From the NCBI GenBank assembly GCA_943914355.1, contig CALUBS010000024.1, positions 1 to 35,677 on the forward strand: a stretch of 35,677 nt of DNA, written 5' to 3'. Under the pieces are notes generated by a model that was given only the letters and a program-made list of their open reading frames with translations, was not told the DNA's origin and ran no database searches. The position numbers and the translations under genes were made by a program. Within the stretch, counting starts at the first letter, position 1, and each line of letters opens with the position of its first letter. This DNA is from an uncultured Corynebacterium sp. GTDB taxonomy: Bacteria; Actinomycetota; Actinomycetes; Mycobacteriales; Mycobacteriaceae. Below are positions 23,807 to 32,145 of this stretch, piece after piece.

Positions 23807-24997
23807 GTGATCTCGGAGTTTATTAACGAGTGGTTCGATGCTCACCGTGCGGAGGTCATCGCGTGGCGGCGCCATATCCACCGCAATCCGGAAACGGCGA
23901 ACCAAGAGGTGGAAACCACCAATTATATCGCGAATATCCTTGCGGATTATGGGCTCGAGCCGCAGCGCTTCCCGCACACTGGTCTCATGGTGGACATCGG
24001 CCCAGACACGGAGCTTGGCCGCCTGGCCTTCCGCGCCGATATCGATGCCCTGCCCATCACGGAGGTGACCGGGCTGGAGTTTACCTCTGAGAAGCCCGGG
24101 ACCATGCACGCGTGCGGCCACGACGTACATACCACCGTGGCGCTCGGCCTGGCCTGCGCGCTGGCGGATTTTCAGCGGGTTAATGAGCTAAAGCTGGGCG
24201 TTCGCGTCATCTTCCAGCCGGCGGAAGAAGTGTGGGTCGGCGGGGCCACCGACGTTATTTCTTGGGGTGCGTTAGAAGGCGTGCATTCCATCTTCGCCAT
24301 CCACGCCGAGCCGAAGCTGCGCGTGGGGCGCATTGGCATCCGCGCCGGGGCCATAACCTCCGCAACGGACGTGGTAGAGCTCAAGATTAAAGGCCCGGGC
24401 GGGCATACCTCGCGCCCGCACCTTTCCGCGGATGTGGTCTATGCGCTGGGCAAGGTTATTACAGAGCTGCCGGCGCTGCTGTCGCGCCGGGTTGATCCGC
24501 GCGCCGGCACGGTCCTGGTCTTTGGCCAGGTCAATTCGGGCTACGCCCCCAACGCTATTCCGGAAACCGGTCTGCTGACCGGCACGATGCGCACCGCCGA
24601 TATCACCATCTGGCGCCAGATGCAGGAACTCTTCGCGGAGTTGGTGGAGCAGATCCTCGCGCCGGTGGGGGTAGAACACGAATTGTCCTATAACCGCGGC
24701 GTGCCGCCGGTGCTTAACGATGACGTGGCGACCGCCATGCTCGCGTCTGCCGCACAGTCCATTGACCCACAGGCCGTGGTTCAGGCCCCGCAGTCTTCCG
24801 GCGGCGAGGACTTTTCCTGGTATTTGGAGAAGGTGCCCGGTTCCATGGCGCGCCTTGGGTGCTGGTCCGGGGAGGGGGAGCAGCACGATCTGCACATGGG
24901 CGATCTCATCGTGGATGAGCGGGCGATTGGTGTGGGTATTAAGCTTTTCGGGGCCGTCGTCGAGCAATTTATGGGGGAGAATGCGCAGGCGGACTAA
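23807..24997 (+). CDS. M20 family metal-dependent amidohydrolase
   Basis: The 396-residue product is an M20D (N-acyl-amino-acid amidohydrolase/hippurate hydrolase-like) enzyme with a catalytic domain and inserted dimerisation domain. Metal-ligand motifs are HACGHDVHTT (Cys103, His105), QPAEE (Glu140-141) and IHAEP, and the C-terminal GGEDFSWYLE. AFRADIDALPI and PGGHTSRPH are typical family stretches. The natural substrate is not evident from sequence. The GTG at 23807 was preferred over 23801 because the GGGAGG RBS then has a 7-nt spacer. The neighbouring XRE regulator and lpdA have separate expression signals. Confidence 0.92.
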   Translation: MISEFINEWFDAHRAEVIAWRRHIHRNPETANQEVETTNYIANILADYGLEPQRFPHTGLMVDIGPDTELGRLAFRADIDALPITEVTGLEFTSEKPGTMHACGHDVHTTVALGLACALADFQRVNELKLGVRVIFQPAEEVWVGGATDVISWGALEGVHSIFAIHAEPKLRVGRIGIRAGAITSATDVVELKIKGPGGHTSRPHLSADVVYALGKVITELPALLSRRVDPRAGTVLVFGQVNSGYAPNAIPETGLLTGTMRTADITIWRQMQELFAELVEQILAPVGVEHELSYNRGVPPVLNDDVATAMLASAAQSIDPQAVVQAPQSSGGEDFSWYLEKVPGSMARLGCWSGEGEQHDLHMGDLIVDERAIGVGIKLFGAVVEQFMGENAQAD

Positions 24998-25067
24998 CGC
25001 GCTGGGGTTACCTACGGGTTAGACTCGTAGGCGACTTTAAAAGTGGAGCCTATAAAGGAGCAATTGC

Positions 25068-26495
25068 GTGTTGAACCAGACCAAGCGAATTGTCATCATC
25101 GGCGGTGGCCCGGCGGGCTACGAGGCAGCGCTGGCTGGCGCCAAGTACGGCGCGGAAATCACCATCATCGAAGACCAAGGCATGGGCGGCAATAGCGTGG
25201 TCTTGGACTGTGTTCCCTCCAAGTCTTTTATTGCCGGCGCCAATATTAAAACGGACTTGCGCCGCGCGGATGATATGGAGCTGAACGAGGGCATCGGCAA
25301 GGCGCAGCTTTCCATCAGTGCGCTGAACCAGCGCGTGCAAGACTTGGCGGCTAAACAATCCGGTGATATCCGCAATACCATGGATTCCTTGGGAGCGCGC
25401 GTTATCGATGGGCGCGCGCACTTCCCGGAGGATCAGCAGGCCGATGCCTTCGGTGGGCACAAGGTCACCGCGGTATTCAATGAGGATGGACACGAAGAAA
25501 CGCTCGATGCGGACCTCGTCTTGGTGGCTACCGGCGCCACCCCACGCATTTTGCCCGGTGCCCAGCCAGATGGCGAGCGCATCCTGACCTGGCAGCAGGT
25601 CTATAACCTCACCGAGCTGCCGGAGCACCTCATTGTGGTCGGGTCCGGTGTCACCGGTGCCGAGTTCGTATCCGCCTTTGCCGAGCTGGGTGTCAAGGTC
25701 ACGATGGTGGCCTCGCGCGATCGCATTTTGCCGCACGATGATGCCGATGCCGCCGACGTCCTCGAAACCGTGCTGAGCGAGCGCGGCGTGGAGCTGGAAA
25801 AGAACTGCCGCGTGGAAACCGTTAACCGCACCGAGGACGGCAACGTGCTGGTCACCACGCAGGATGGCCGCGAGATCCACGGCTCGCACGTCATTATGTC
25901 CATTGGTTCCGTCCCGAATACCAAGGATTTGAAGCTGGAAAATGTGGGCGTGGAAACCGCGAAGTCTGGGCACATCCAGGTAGACCGCGTCTCGCGCACC
26001 AATATTGCCGGCATCTACGCCGCCGGTGACTGCTCCGATCTCTTCCCTCTTGCCTCCGTGGCCGCAATGCAGGGCCGTGTGGCGATGTACCACGCGCTCG
26101 GTGAAGGCGTCTCGCCGCTGCGCCTGAAGACCGTGGCTAACGCGGTCTTTACCCGCCCGGAGATCGCCGCGGTCGGCTTTACCCAGGCCGAAATCGAGGC
26201 CGGTGAGGTCGCCGCCCGCGCCATTACCATGCCGCTGAATACCAACCCTCGTGCGAAGATGCGCTCGCTGCAGCACGGTTTTGTCAAGCTGTTCTGCCGC
26301 GCTACCTCCGGCCGCGTGATCGGTGGCGTCATCGTCGCGCCGACCGCCTCCGAGCTCATCCTGCCCATTGCAATGGCGGTGACCAACCAGCTCACGGTGA
26401 ACCAGTTGGCAGATTCTTTCGCGGTCTACCCATCGCTGTCCGGCACCATCACCGAGGCCGCCCGCCGCTTGGTGGCCCACGATGACTTGGAGTAA
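25068..26495 (+). CDS. lpdA: LpdA-type flavoprotein NAD(P)H quinone reductase
   Basis: The 475-residue protein is a pyridine-nucleotide disulfide oxidoreductase-fold enzyme of the LpdA (Rv3303c-like) group. FAD-binding RIVIIGGGPAGYEAAL, GIYAAGDCSDLFPLAS and NAD(P)-binding IVVGSGVTGAEFVSAF are present. The redox disulfide is not: in GGNSVVLDCVPSK the first Cys is Ser43 and only Cys48 remains; the C-terminal His-Glu pair of true dihydrolipoamide dehydrogenases is also missing (SFAVYPSLSG). This agrees with a quinone reductase, not a lipoamide dehydrogenase. The GTG start follows AAAGGAGC with a 6-7 nt gap. It is convergent with prpR, with only 9 bp between stops. Confidence 0.9.
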   Translation: MLNQTKRIVIIGGGPAGYEAALAGAKYGAEITIIEDQGMGGNSVVLDCVPSKSFIAGANIKTDLRRADDMELNEGIGKAQLSISALNQRVQDLAAKQSGDIRNTMDSLGARVIDGRAHFPEDQQADAFGGHKVTAVFNEDGHEETLDADLVLVATGATPRILPGAQPDGERILTWQQVYNLTELPEHLIVVGSGVTGAEFVSAFAELGVKVTMVASRDRILPHDDADAADVLETVLSERGVELEKNCRVETVNRTEDGNVLVTTQDGREIHGSHVIMSIGSVPNTKDLKLENVGVETAKSGHIQVDRVSRTNIAGIYAAGDCSDLFPLASVAAMQGRVAMYHALGEGVSPLRLKTVANAVFTRPEIAAVGFTQAEIEAGEVAARAITMPLNTNPRAKMRSLQHGFVKLFCRATSGRVIGGVIVAPTASELILPIAMAVTNQLTVNQLADSFAVYPSLSGTITEAARRLVAHDDLE

Positions 26496-26504
26496 ACCTC
26501 GTTC

Positions 26505-27818
26505 CTAGAACGTGGAGTAGGCCTGTTCCGCAGTGCGGTTGAGCTCGACTTTGATCGGTCTATCTGCCTCCGGCAGGGCGCGTTGCGGACAGAACTCGCG
26601 GGGGCAGGCCGTGCAGCCTGGGCCAATCGGGGTGGCGGCGGACATGTCCAGGTTCAGGGCATCGGCATAGACGATGCGATCCGCCTGGGTGATATCGCAG
26701 CCTAGGCCTACCGCGAATTCCTTGCGCGGCGTACCCCAAGACTTGGCCGTTCCCTGCACGAAACGCCCGATCCACAGGTAGGCGTGGCCATCCGGCATGG
26801 CCGCGACCTGCCGGGTAATGCGGTTCGGGGTTTCAAAGGCGCGGTGGACCACCCACAGGGGGCAGGATCCGCCAGAGCGCGCGAAGTGAAAGGCAGTAGA
26901 GGACTGCCGCTTGGAAATATTGCCCGCACGGTCGGTGCGGATGAAGGAAAAGGGCACGCCCTTCAGCCCTGGGCGCTGGAGCGTGGCGAGGCGCTGCGCT
27001 GTTGTTTCAAACCCGGTTCCAAAGTAGTTGCACAGCAGGTCGATATCGTAGCGGGTATCTTCTGCCATCGTGAGAAAGCGCTGGTAGGGCATGGTGACAG
27101 CCGCCGCGAAGTACTGCGCAAGGCCCAGAGTGGCTAAGTCTTGGGATTCGCCTTCGGGCAGTTCAGATACGAGGTTGTCGCAGATATCGCCGTAGGCCAG
27201 CAGGCAGTATTGCAGGGCCATTTCAAAGACCAATTGGGCCTCAGATAGCCCATCGCGTAGCGAGAGTTCGCGCGTATCCGGGTCGAAGCTGCGTCGAGGA
27301 CCGGGCCGGGAAAAGCGCACGGTAACCCCCAGATCCTCGTGCATGCGGGAGGCCAGTCGGCCGCGGCGCAGGACGCGATCGCCCAACTGGCCGGCGAGTT
27401 CTTCTGCGAGCACATCGAGCTCGTGGATGTAGTTATGCGCGTCATAAAAGAAGTCGCGCACCACTTCAAAGGGGGAGGGGTCCGCGGCAGGGGCGCGCGA
27501 AGCAACGTCAACAAACCGCGGCATCAACTCGGGAAAGCGGGAGGCGAGATCCGAAAGCGTTTCTTCAGAGGCATCGGGGAAGATGTGGCGGAGCTCGGTA
27601 ATCGTATGGATATCGCGGTCTTCGGCGAAGTAGCTGGGGTCCACGGTAAAGCGTTGGGCTAGCTGCATTAACACGGTCACGGTCAGCGGGCGCTGGTCGT
27701 TTTCCAACTGGTTGAGGTAGCTCGTGGATAACCCCAACTTCTTCGCCATCGCCACCTGGGTGAGACCGCGTTGCTTGCGCAAAGCGTGAATCCGTGCCCC
27801 CGCATAGTGCTTGGTCAT
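26505..27818 (-). CDS. prpR: PrpR, propionate-responsive ScfR/RamB-like regulator
   Basis: The 437-residue regulator starts MTKHYAGARIHALRKQRGL with an RBS AAAGGAAGG upstream; the longer frame to 27905 lacks support. It has an N-terminal XRE HTH (LTQVAMAKKLGLSTSYLNQLE), the central short-chain fatty-acyl regulator domain (FRFF-like VRDFFYDAHNYIHELD) and a C-terminal DUF2083-type region ending in a cysteine cluster GCTACPREFCPQRA. Homologues include C. glutamicum RamB and PrpR and mycobacterial PrpR, which binds a 4Fe-4S cluster and senses acyl-CoA. Divergent location beside prpDBC makes PrpR the better name here, but RamB cannot be excluded. Confidence 0.85.
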   Translation of the reverse strand: MTKHYAGARIHALRKQRGLTQVAMAKKLGLSTSYLNQLENDQRPLTVTVLMQLAQRFTVDPSYFAEDRDIHTITELRHIFPDASEETLSDLASRFPELMPRFVDVASRAPAADPSPFEVVRDFFYDAHNYIHELDVLAEELAGQLGDRVLRRGRLASRMHEDLGVTVRFSRPGPRRSFDPDTRELSLRDGLSEAQLVFEMALQYCLLAYGDICDNLVSELPEGESQDLATLGLAQYFAAAVTMPYQRFLTMAEDTRYDIDLLCNYFGTGFETTAQRLATLQRPGLKGVPFSFIRTDRAGNISKRQSSTAFHFARSGGSCPLWVVHRAFETPNRITRQVAAMPDGHAYLWIGRFVQGTAKSWGTPRKEFAVGLGCDITQADRIVYADALNLDMSAATPIGPGCTACPREFCPQRALPEADRPIKVELNRTAEQAYSTF

Positions 27819-27983
27819 GCGTCCTCGCCCTTCCTTTACTGCCCATGCGCTGTGAAAATCACAAGTTTTGCAGATTTCACAAAAGAAGTCCGCTAATTTC
27901 CACAAACGTTACCTATAGCGTGCACCACATGCAAGCATTTACTGTGATGTGCAACGCATTCTTGATGAAGGAGGACGCAACTA
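27819..27983. promoter_or_regulatory. prpR-prpD control region with candidate operators
   Basis: The 165-bp region has a near-perfect inverted repeat TGTGAAAATC (27851-27860)/GATTTCACA (27873-27881) around TTTGCAGA (27867-27874), and two short palindromes ATGCAAGCAT (27929-27938) and TGCAACGCA (27950-27958), about 21 bp apart, two helical turns. The prpD RBS AAGGAGG (27968-27974) sits 9 nt before GTG 27984. RamB/PrpR operators contain TTTGCA cores; assignment is by inference. Confidence 0.5.
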
Positions 27984-29495
27984 GTGAAAAACCATGAGGT
28001 ACGCACTCATAAATCCGCCGAGGACTTCCCGTACGAGGAGCACCTGGCGTACAAGGTGGCCGAGGTGGCCGCGGACCCCGTAGAAGTCCCGGAAGAAACC
28101 ACCGAGATGATCATCAACCGCATCATCGACAACGCCGCCGTAGCTATGGCCTCCGTTGCCCGTGGCCCCGTCACGTCTGCGCGAGTGATGGCAGAAGCCC
28201 ACCCCGTGGACAAGGGCGGTTCCACCATTTTCGGCATCGATGGCACGTATTCCGCGGAGTGGGCCGCACTGGCCAATGGCACCGCGGTCCGCGAGTTGGA
28301 CTATCACGACACCTTCCTCGCCGCCGAATATTCCCACCCCGGAGACAATATTCCGCCGCTTCTTGCCGCAGCGCAGCACAAGGGTCTGAGCGGCCGCGAC
28401 CTTATCCGCGGCATCGCGACCGGCTATGAAATCCAGGTCAACCTGGTCAAAGGCATATGCCTGCACGAGCACAAGATCGACCACGTGGCGCACTTGGGGC
28501 CATCGGTAGCCGCAGGGCTTGGCACGATGTTGGGCCTGGATAAGGACACGATTTACCAGGCCGTCGGCCAGGCGCTGCACACCACCACGGCAACCCGTCA
28601 GTCCCGCAAGGGCCTGATTTCCTCGTGGAAGGCCTACGCTCCAGCCTTCGCGGGCAAGATGGCCATCGAGGCCGTTGACCGCACCATGCGCGGCGAAGGC
28701 GCCCCGGCACCTATCTGGGAGGGTGAGGACGGGTTCATCGCCTGGATGCTGCATTCGCCAGAGCGCACCTACACCGTGCCCCTGCCAGAAAACGGTGAGG
28801 CCAAGACCGCCATCCTGGATACCTACACCAAGGAACACTCCGCGGAATACCAGGCGCAGGCTCCCATCGACATGGCCTTTGCGCTGAAAAAGACGCTGGA
28901 GGATAAGGGACTGAAGACGGCGGATATCGAGTCCATCGTGCTGCACACCTCCCATCACACCCATTACGTCATCGGTACCGGAGCGAACGATCCGCAAAAG
29001 ATGGATCCGTCCGCCTCCCGCGAAACCCTGGACCACTCCATGATGTACATCTTCGCGGTCGCACTGGAGGATGGCGTTTGGGACCACGAAACCTCCTATT
29101 CCCCTGAGCGCTCCAACCGCCCGGAGACCATCGAGCTGTGGCAGAAGATTTCCACCGTTGAGGATCCCGAGTGGACGCGCCGCTATCACTCCAACGACCT
29201 TGAGGAAAAGGCCTTCGGCGGCAAGGCCGTTATCACCTTCAAGGACGGCACCGTCATCGAGGATGAGCGCGCCGTGGCGGACGCCCACCCGCTGGGTGCC
29301 CGCCCCTTCGCCCGCGAGCAGTACATTGCCAAGTTCAAAAAGCTTGCCGATGGCGTCGTCGACGAGGCCGAGCAAGAGCGCTTCCTCACCGCCGTGCAAG
29401 ACCTAGAAAACCTCACCGATCTAACCGAACTCAACGTGCGGGTCAACGATGAGCACCTCGCCACCGCACCCGAGAAACCGGAGGGAATCTTCTAA
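27984..29495 (+). CDS. prpD: 2-methylcitrate dehydratase
   Basis: PrpD dehydrates 2-methylcitrate to 2-methyl-cis-aconitate in the methylcitrate cycle. The 503-residue product is a member of the MmgE/PrpD family with the N-terminal helical domain containing [14 protein letters not shown] segments ([15 protein letters not shown]), the conserved [30 protein letters not shown], and [28 protein letters not shown], and the C-terminal [20 protein letters not shown]. The GTG start has a strong RBS. The stop shares one base with the ATG of prpB, so translation is coupled. Confidence 0.95.
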   Translation: MKNHEVRTHKSAEDFPYEEHLAYKVAEVAADPVEVPEETTEMIINRIIDNAAVAMASVARGPVTSARVMAEAHPVDKGGSTIFGIDGTYSAEWAALANGTAVRELDYHDTFLAAEYSHPGDNIPPLLAAAQHKGLSGRDLIRGIATGYEIQVNLVKGICLHEHKIDHVAHLGPSVAAGLGTMLGLDKDTIYQAVGQALHTTTATRQSRKGLISSWKAYAPAFAGKMAIEAVDRTMRGEGAPAPIWEGEDGFIAWMLHSPERTYTVPLPENGEAKTAILDTYTKEHSAEYQAQAPIDMAFALKKTLEDKGLKTADIESIVLHTSHHTHYVIGTGANDPQKMDPSASRETLDHSMMYIFAVALEDGVWDHETSYSPERSNRPETIELWQKISTVEDPEWTRRYHSNDLEEKAFGGKAVITFKDGTVIEDERAVADAHPLGARPFAREQYIAKFKKLADGVVDEAEQERFLTAVQDLENLTDLTELNVRVNDEHLATAPEKPEGIF

Positions 29496-30427
29496 TGGCT
29501 GGACTATTTGGTTCTACAATCAGCAACGCAGAAAAGCGCGCGAATTTCCGTAAATCCATCGAATCCGGATCGATCACCACGCTGCCGGGCGCGTTTAACC
29601 CGCTGACCGCCCGGCTTATCCAGGACATCGGCGGCTTCGACGGCGTCTACGTATCCGGCGCGGTGTTGGCCAATGATTTGGGCCTGCCCGATATTGGCCT
29701 GACCACCTTGACCGAGGTGGCCCAGCGCGCCGGGCAGATTGCGCGCGCTACGGACTTGCCCGTGCTTGTCGATGCCGATACCGGCTTCGGCGAACCCATG
29801 TCCGCCGCCCGCACCGTCGCCGCGCTCGAGGATGCCGGGCTGGCCGGCTGCCACCTAGAAGACCAGGTCAACCCGAAGCGTTGCGGGCACCTCGACGGCA
29901 AGGAAGTGGTGGACAAGGAGGTTATGGTCCGCCGCATCAGCGCAGCCGTCAACGAGCGTCGCGATCCTAATTTCATCATCTGCGCCCGTACCGATGCCGC
30001 CGGTGTCAATGGCATCGATGACGCCATCGACCGCGCCAAGGCCTATGCCGAAGCCGGCGCGGACCTCATCTTCACCGAGGCGCTGTATTCCCCCGCGGAC
30101 TTTGAAAAGTTCCGCGCCGCCGTGGATACACCGCTTTTGGCGAATATGACGGAGTTTGGAAAAACCGAGCTGCAATCAGCGAAAACCCTCGACGGTTTGG
30201 GATACAACGCTGTGATCTGGCCAGTCTCCAGCTTCCGCGTGGCCATGGGCGCTACCGAAGAATTCCTGCGCGACTTGCAGGAAACCGGCATCCAGACTGA
30301 GTGGCTAGAGCGCATGCAGCACCGCTCCCGCCTGTATGAGCTGGTCCGCTACCAGGAATACAACGAGTTCGACCAGTCCGTATTCACCTATTCCAAAGAC
30401 AACTATCAACCCACTTTTGAAAGCTAA
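29495..30427 (+). CDS. prpB: 2-methylisocitrate lyase
   Basis: PrpB cleaves 2-methylisocitrate to succinate and pyruvate. The 310-residue product is a PEP mutase/isocitrate lyase superfamily member with GAFNPLTARLIQDIGGFDGVYVSG at the start of the barrel, VDADTGFGEP (Mg2+-binding), and the active-site loop LEDQVNPKRCGHLDGKEV with Cys130. ICARTDAAGVNGIDDAIDRA and NMTEFGKTE match the methylisocitrate lyase subgroup. The ATG overlaps the prpD stop by one base. The gap to prpC carries an RBS AAGGAG. Confidence 0.96.
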   Translation: MAGLFGSTISNAEKRANFRKSIESGSITTLPGAFNPLTARLIQDIGGFDGVYVSGAVLANDLGLPDIGLTTLTEVAQRAGQIARATDLPVLVDADTGFGEPMSAARTVAALEDAGLAGCHLEDQVNPKRCGHLDGKEVVDKEVMVRRISAAVNERRDPNFIICARTDAAGVNGIDDAIDRAKAYAEAGADLIFTEALYSPADFEKFRAAVDTPLLANMTEFGKTELQSAKTLDGLGYNAVIWPVSSFRVAMGATEEFLRDLQETGIQTEWLERMQHRSRLYELVRYQEYNEFDQSVFTYSKDNYQPTFES

Positions 30428-30440
30428 GGAGCCTGTGACC

Positions 30441-31601
30441 ATGTCCGATAAGAAAAACGAAACCCCAGAAATCCGCAAAGGCCTCTACGGCGTCGTCGTT
30501 GATGAAACTGCCGTTTCCAAGGTCGTTCCTGAGACCAACTCCTTGACCTACCGCGGCTACCCGGTCCAAGAACTGGCCCGCTACTGCTCCTTCGAAGAGG
30601 TTGCGTACCTCTTGTGGAATGGCAAGCTGCCGGGCCAAGAATCCCTCATCCGTTTCTCCGCGCGTGAAAAGGCATTGCGTCACCTGGACCGCCATCTCAT
30701 TGACCTGATCATGTCCATGCCACAAAGCTGCCACCCCATGGACGTGCTGCGCACGGCGATTTCCTTCATCGGGGCCCAGGACGCGGAGGAATACACCAGG
30801 GACTCCGAGCACGTCCGCCGTACCGCGCTCGAACTCATGGCGAAGATCCCCACCATCATCGCGCTCGACATCCGTCGCCGCCGCGGTGAAGGCTACATCG
30901 AGCCTTCCCGTAAGAAGGGCTTTGCCGAAAACTTCCTGTGGATGGTCTTCGGCGATGAAGAAGGCTCCCCAGCGGTAAACCGCGCCGATATCGAGGCCTT
31001 TGATAAGTCCCTCATCCTTTATGCCGAGCACTCCTTCAATGCCTCCACCTTCTCGGCACGCGTGGTTACCTCCACGATGTCTGATACCTACTCCGCCATC
31101 GTTGCCGCCATCGGCGCGCTCAAGGGACCGCTGCACGGCGGCGCCAACGAGGCCGTCATGAAGAACTTCCTCGAGGTAGACGATCCTGCCAAGGCAGAGG
31201 AGTGGACCAAGAACAAGCTGGCTAATAAGGACCTGGTCATGGGCTTTGGTCACCGCGTGTACAAGAATGGCGACTCCCGCGTTCCCACCATGGAGGCCGC
31301 CTTCAAGGAGCTTGCCGAGCAGCACGACCAGACCAAGTGGATCGAGATGTACGACATCATGGCCAAGACCATGGAGGAAAACACCTCGATCAAGATCAAG
31401 CCGAACCTGGACTTCCCGGCCGGCCCTGCTTACCACATCCTCGGGTTCGATATTCAGTTCTTCACCCCGATCTTCGTCATGGCCCGCATCACAGGCTGGA
31501 CTGCGCACATCGTGGAACAAAACGAGAACAACTCGCTGATTCGCCCGCTGTCCGCCTACGCCGGCGAAGACCAGCGCTCCGTTCCGCCGAAGTCCTTCTA
31601 A
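30441..31601 (+). CDS. prpC: 2-methylcitrate synthase
   Basis: PrpC condenses propionyl-CoA and oxaloacetate to 2-methylcitrate; such enzymes often have citrate synthase side activity. The 386-residue product has the citrate-synthase catalytic triad: His232 (GPLHGGANEAV), His271 (GFGHRVYKNGDSR) and Asp324 (NLDFPAGPAYH), plus the CoA/oxaloacetate region VEQNENNSLIRPLS. The start ATG 30441 is 9 nt after the AAGGAG RBS; GTG 30435 is too close and the long open frame starting at 30336 overlaps prpB. It is the last gene of the operon, followed by the hairpin at 31666-31693. Confidence 0.95.
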   Translation: MSDKKNETPEIRKGLYGVVVDETAVSKVVPETNSLTYRGYPVQELARYCSFEEVAYLLWNGKLPGQESLIRFSAREKALRHLDRHLIDLIMSMPQSCHPMDVLRTAISFIGAQDAEEYTRDSEHVRRTALELMAKIPTIIALDIRRRRGEGYIEPSRKKGFAENFLWMVFGDEEGSPAVNRADIEAFDKSLILYAEHSFNASTFSARVVTSTMSDTYSAIVAAIGALKGPLHGGANEAVMKNFLEVDDPAKAEEWTKNKLANKDLVMGFGHRVYKNGDSRVPTMEAAFKELAEQHDQTKWIEMYDIMAKTMEENTSIKIKPNLDFPAGPAYHILGFDIQFFTPIFVMARITGWTAHIVEQNENNSLIRPLSAYAGEDQRSVPPKSF

Positions 31602-31665
31602 ACACTTGGCTTCCCGCGCGGTTCGTCCCGCGGCGGACCGTGTAACCCGGGTAAGTGGAACGTAG

Positions 31666-31693
31666 ATGCTCCCCACGCTTGCGTGGGGAGCAT
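31666..31693 (+). terminator. prpDBC terminator
   Basis: ATGCTCCCCACGC (31666-31678) pairs perfectly with GCGTGGGGAGCAT (31681-31693) around TT, and is followed by TTGTG. It is the strongest hairpin after prpC. Confidence 0.85.
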
Positions 31694-31694
31694 T

Positions 31695-31821
31695 TGTGCA
31701 TCCTCCTGCGGTATATCCGCATACATCTGCGTCAAATGTGCATCCTCCTACGGTATAACTGAGCAAACCGCGCCCTTAGATGTCGCATTTTCGCCTCAGA
31801 TATTGCATAGGAGGATGCACA
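31695..31821. repeat. Three copies of a 21-nt element with TGTGCATCCTCCT core
   Basis: Copies at 31695-31715 and 31737-31757 are direct and differ at one position; the third at 31801-31821 is inverted and matches at 17 of 21. Read on the other strand, the element contains AGGAGG followed by ATGCAC. Translation of the element in one frame gives Y-x-x-GGCT. Confidence 0.85.
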
Positions 31822-32022
31822 TGTAGCGGCTGCGGCAGCAGATATGGCTGCAGCTGCGGCATCGGTTTCGCCTACGACTCCGGTACCGACTACGGCTGCG
31901 ACTGCGACACCGACTGCGAAAAATTTGCCGGATGGAAATTTGCAGACTTTGCAGAATTGTTAGGACTGTTATTACTGGTTGGCTGGCAGAAATCGCCTAG
32001 GCGGGGTTTAAGTTGCAGGTGA
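31780..32022 (+). CDS. Doubtful Cys-rich small ORF
   Basis: The frame encodes 80 residues with ten cysteines (CIGGCTCSGCGSRYGCSCG, then YGCDCDTDCEKF) and a hydrophobic stretch near the end (FADFAELLGLLLLVGW). No RBS precedes the ATG and no homologue is recognised; the same DNA in another frame reads as an Ala/Thr/Pro-rich string. It is listed because the cysteine pattern and repeats are unusual, and it might be a decayed or orphan secreted protein. Confidence 0.2.
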   Translation: MSHFRLRYCIGGCTCSGCGSRYGCSCGIGFAYDSGTDYGCDCDTDCEKFAGWKFADFAELLGLLLLVGWQKSPRRGLSCR

Positions 32023-32099
32023 GTGTAGAAAACTCCGTTTTAAAAAAGGGATGATAAAAACTATTCTGATCTCTAAACTGAGAGACGGATCACCCCAGT

Positions 32100-32145
32100 G
32101 GGGACGTTGCAACGCAGCGTCTTCCAAGTTGAAAGGAACACCCAA
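32100..32145 (+). promoter_or_regulatory. pyc: pyc leader and RBS
   Basis: AAAGGA at 32132-32137 is 8 nt before GTG 32146. A possible -10 TATTCT lies at about 32061-32066, with AT-rich DNA upstream. The GTG at 32098, upstream in frame, has no RBS. Confidence 0.5.

Larger units (their letters stand above)
31602..32145. other. 544-bp gene-poor stretch between prpC and pyc
   Basis: It contains the terminator at 31666-31693, three copies of a 21-nt element (core TGTGCATCCTCCT) at 31695-31715, 31737-31757 and, inverted, 31801-31821, a palindrome GCGGTATATCCGC (31708-31720), a Cys-codon-rich open frame (31780-32022), a pair of TTTGCAGA words (31939-31946, 31948-31955) and the pyc leader. No confidently coding gene was found. 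Confidence 0.7.

Noticed and set aside
25050..26480. A long minus-strand frame opposite lpdA.
   Set aside because: It is the antisense of lpdA; there is no RBS or family signal.
27941..27960. A GlxR (CRP-like) site before prpD.
   Set aside because: TGTGA is present but the second half is ACGCA, not TCACA; TGTGAAAATCACA has the wrong spacing.
31808..31826. A leader peptide (Met-His-Met-stop) after AGGAGG inside the repeat before pyc.
   Set aside because: There is no associated attenuator structure, and the same word occurs in all repeat copies.
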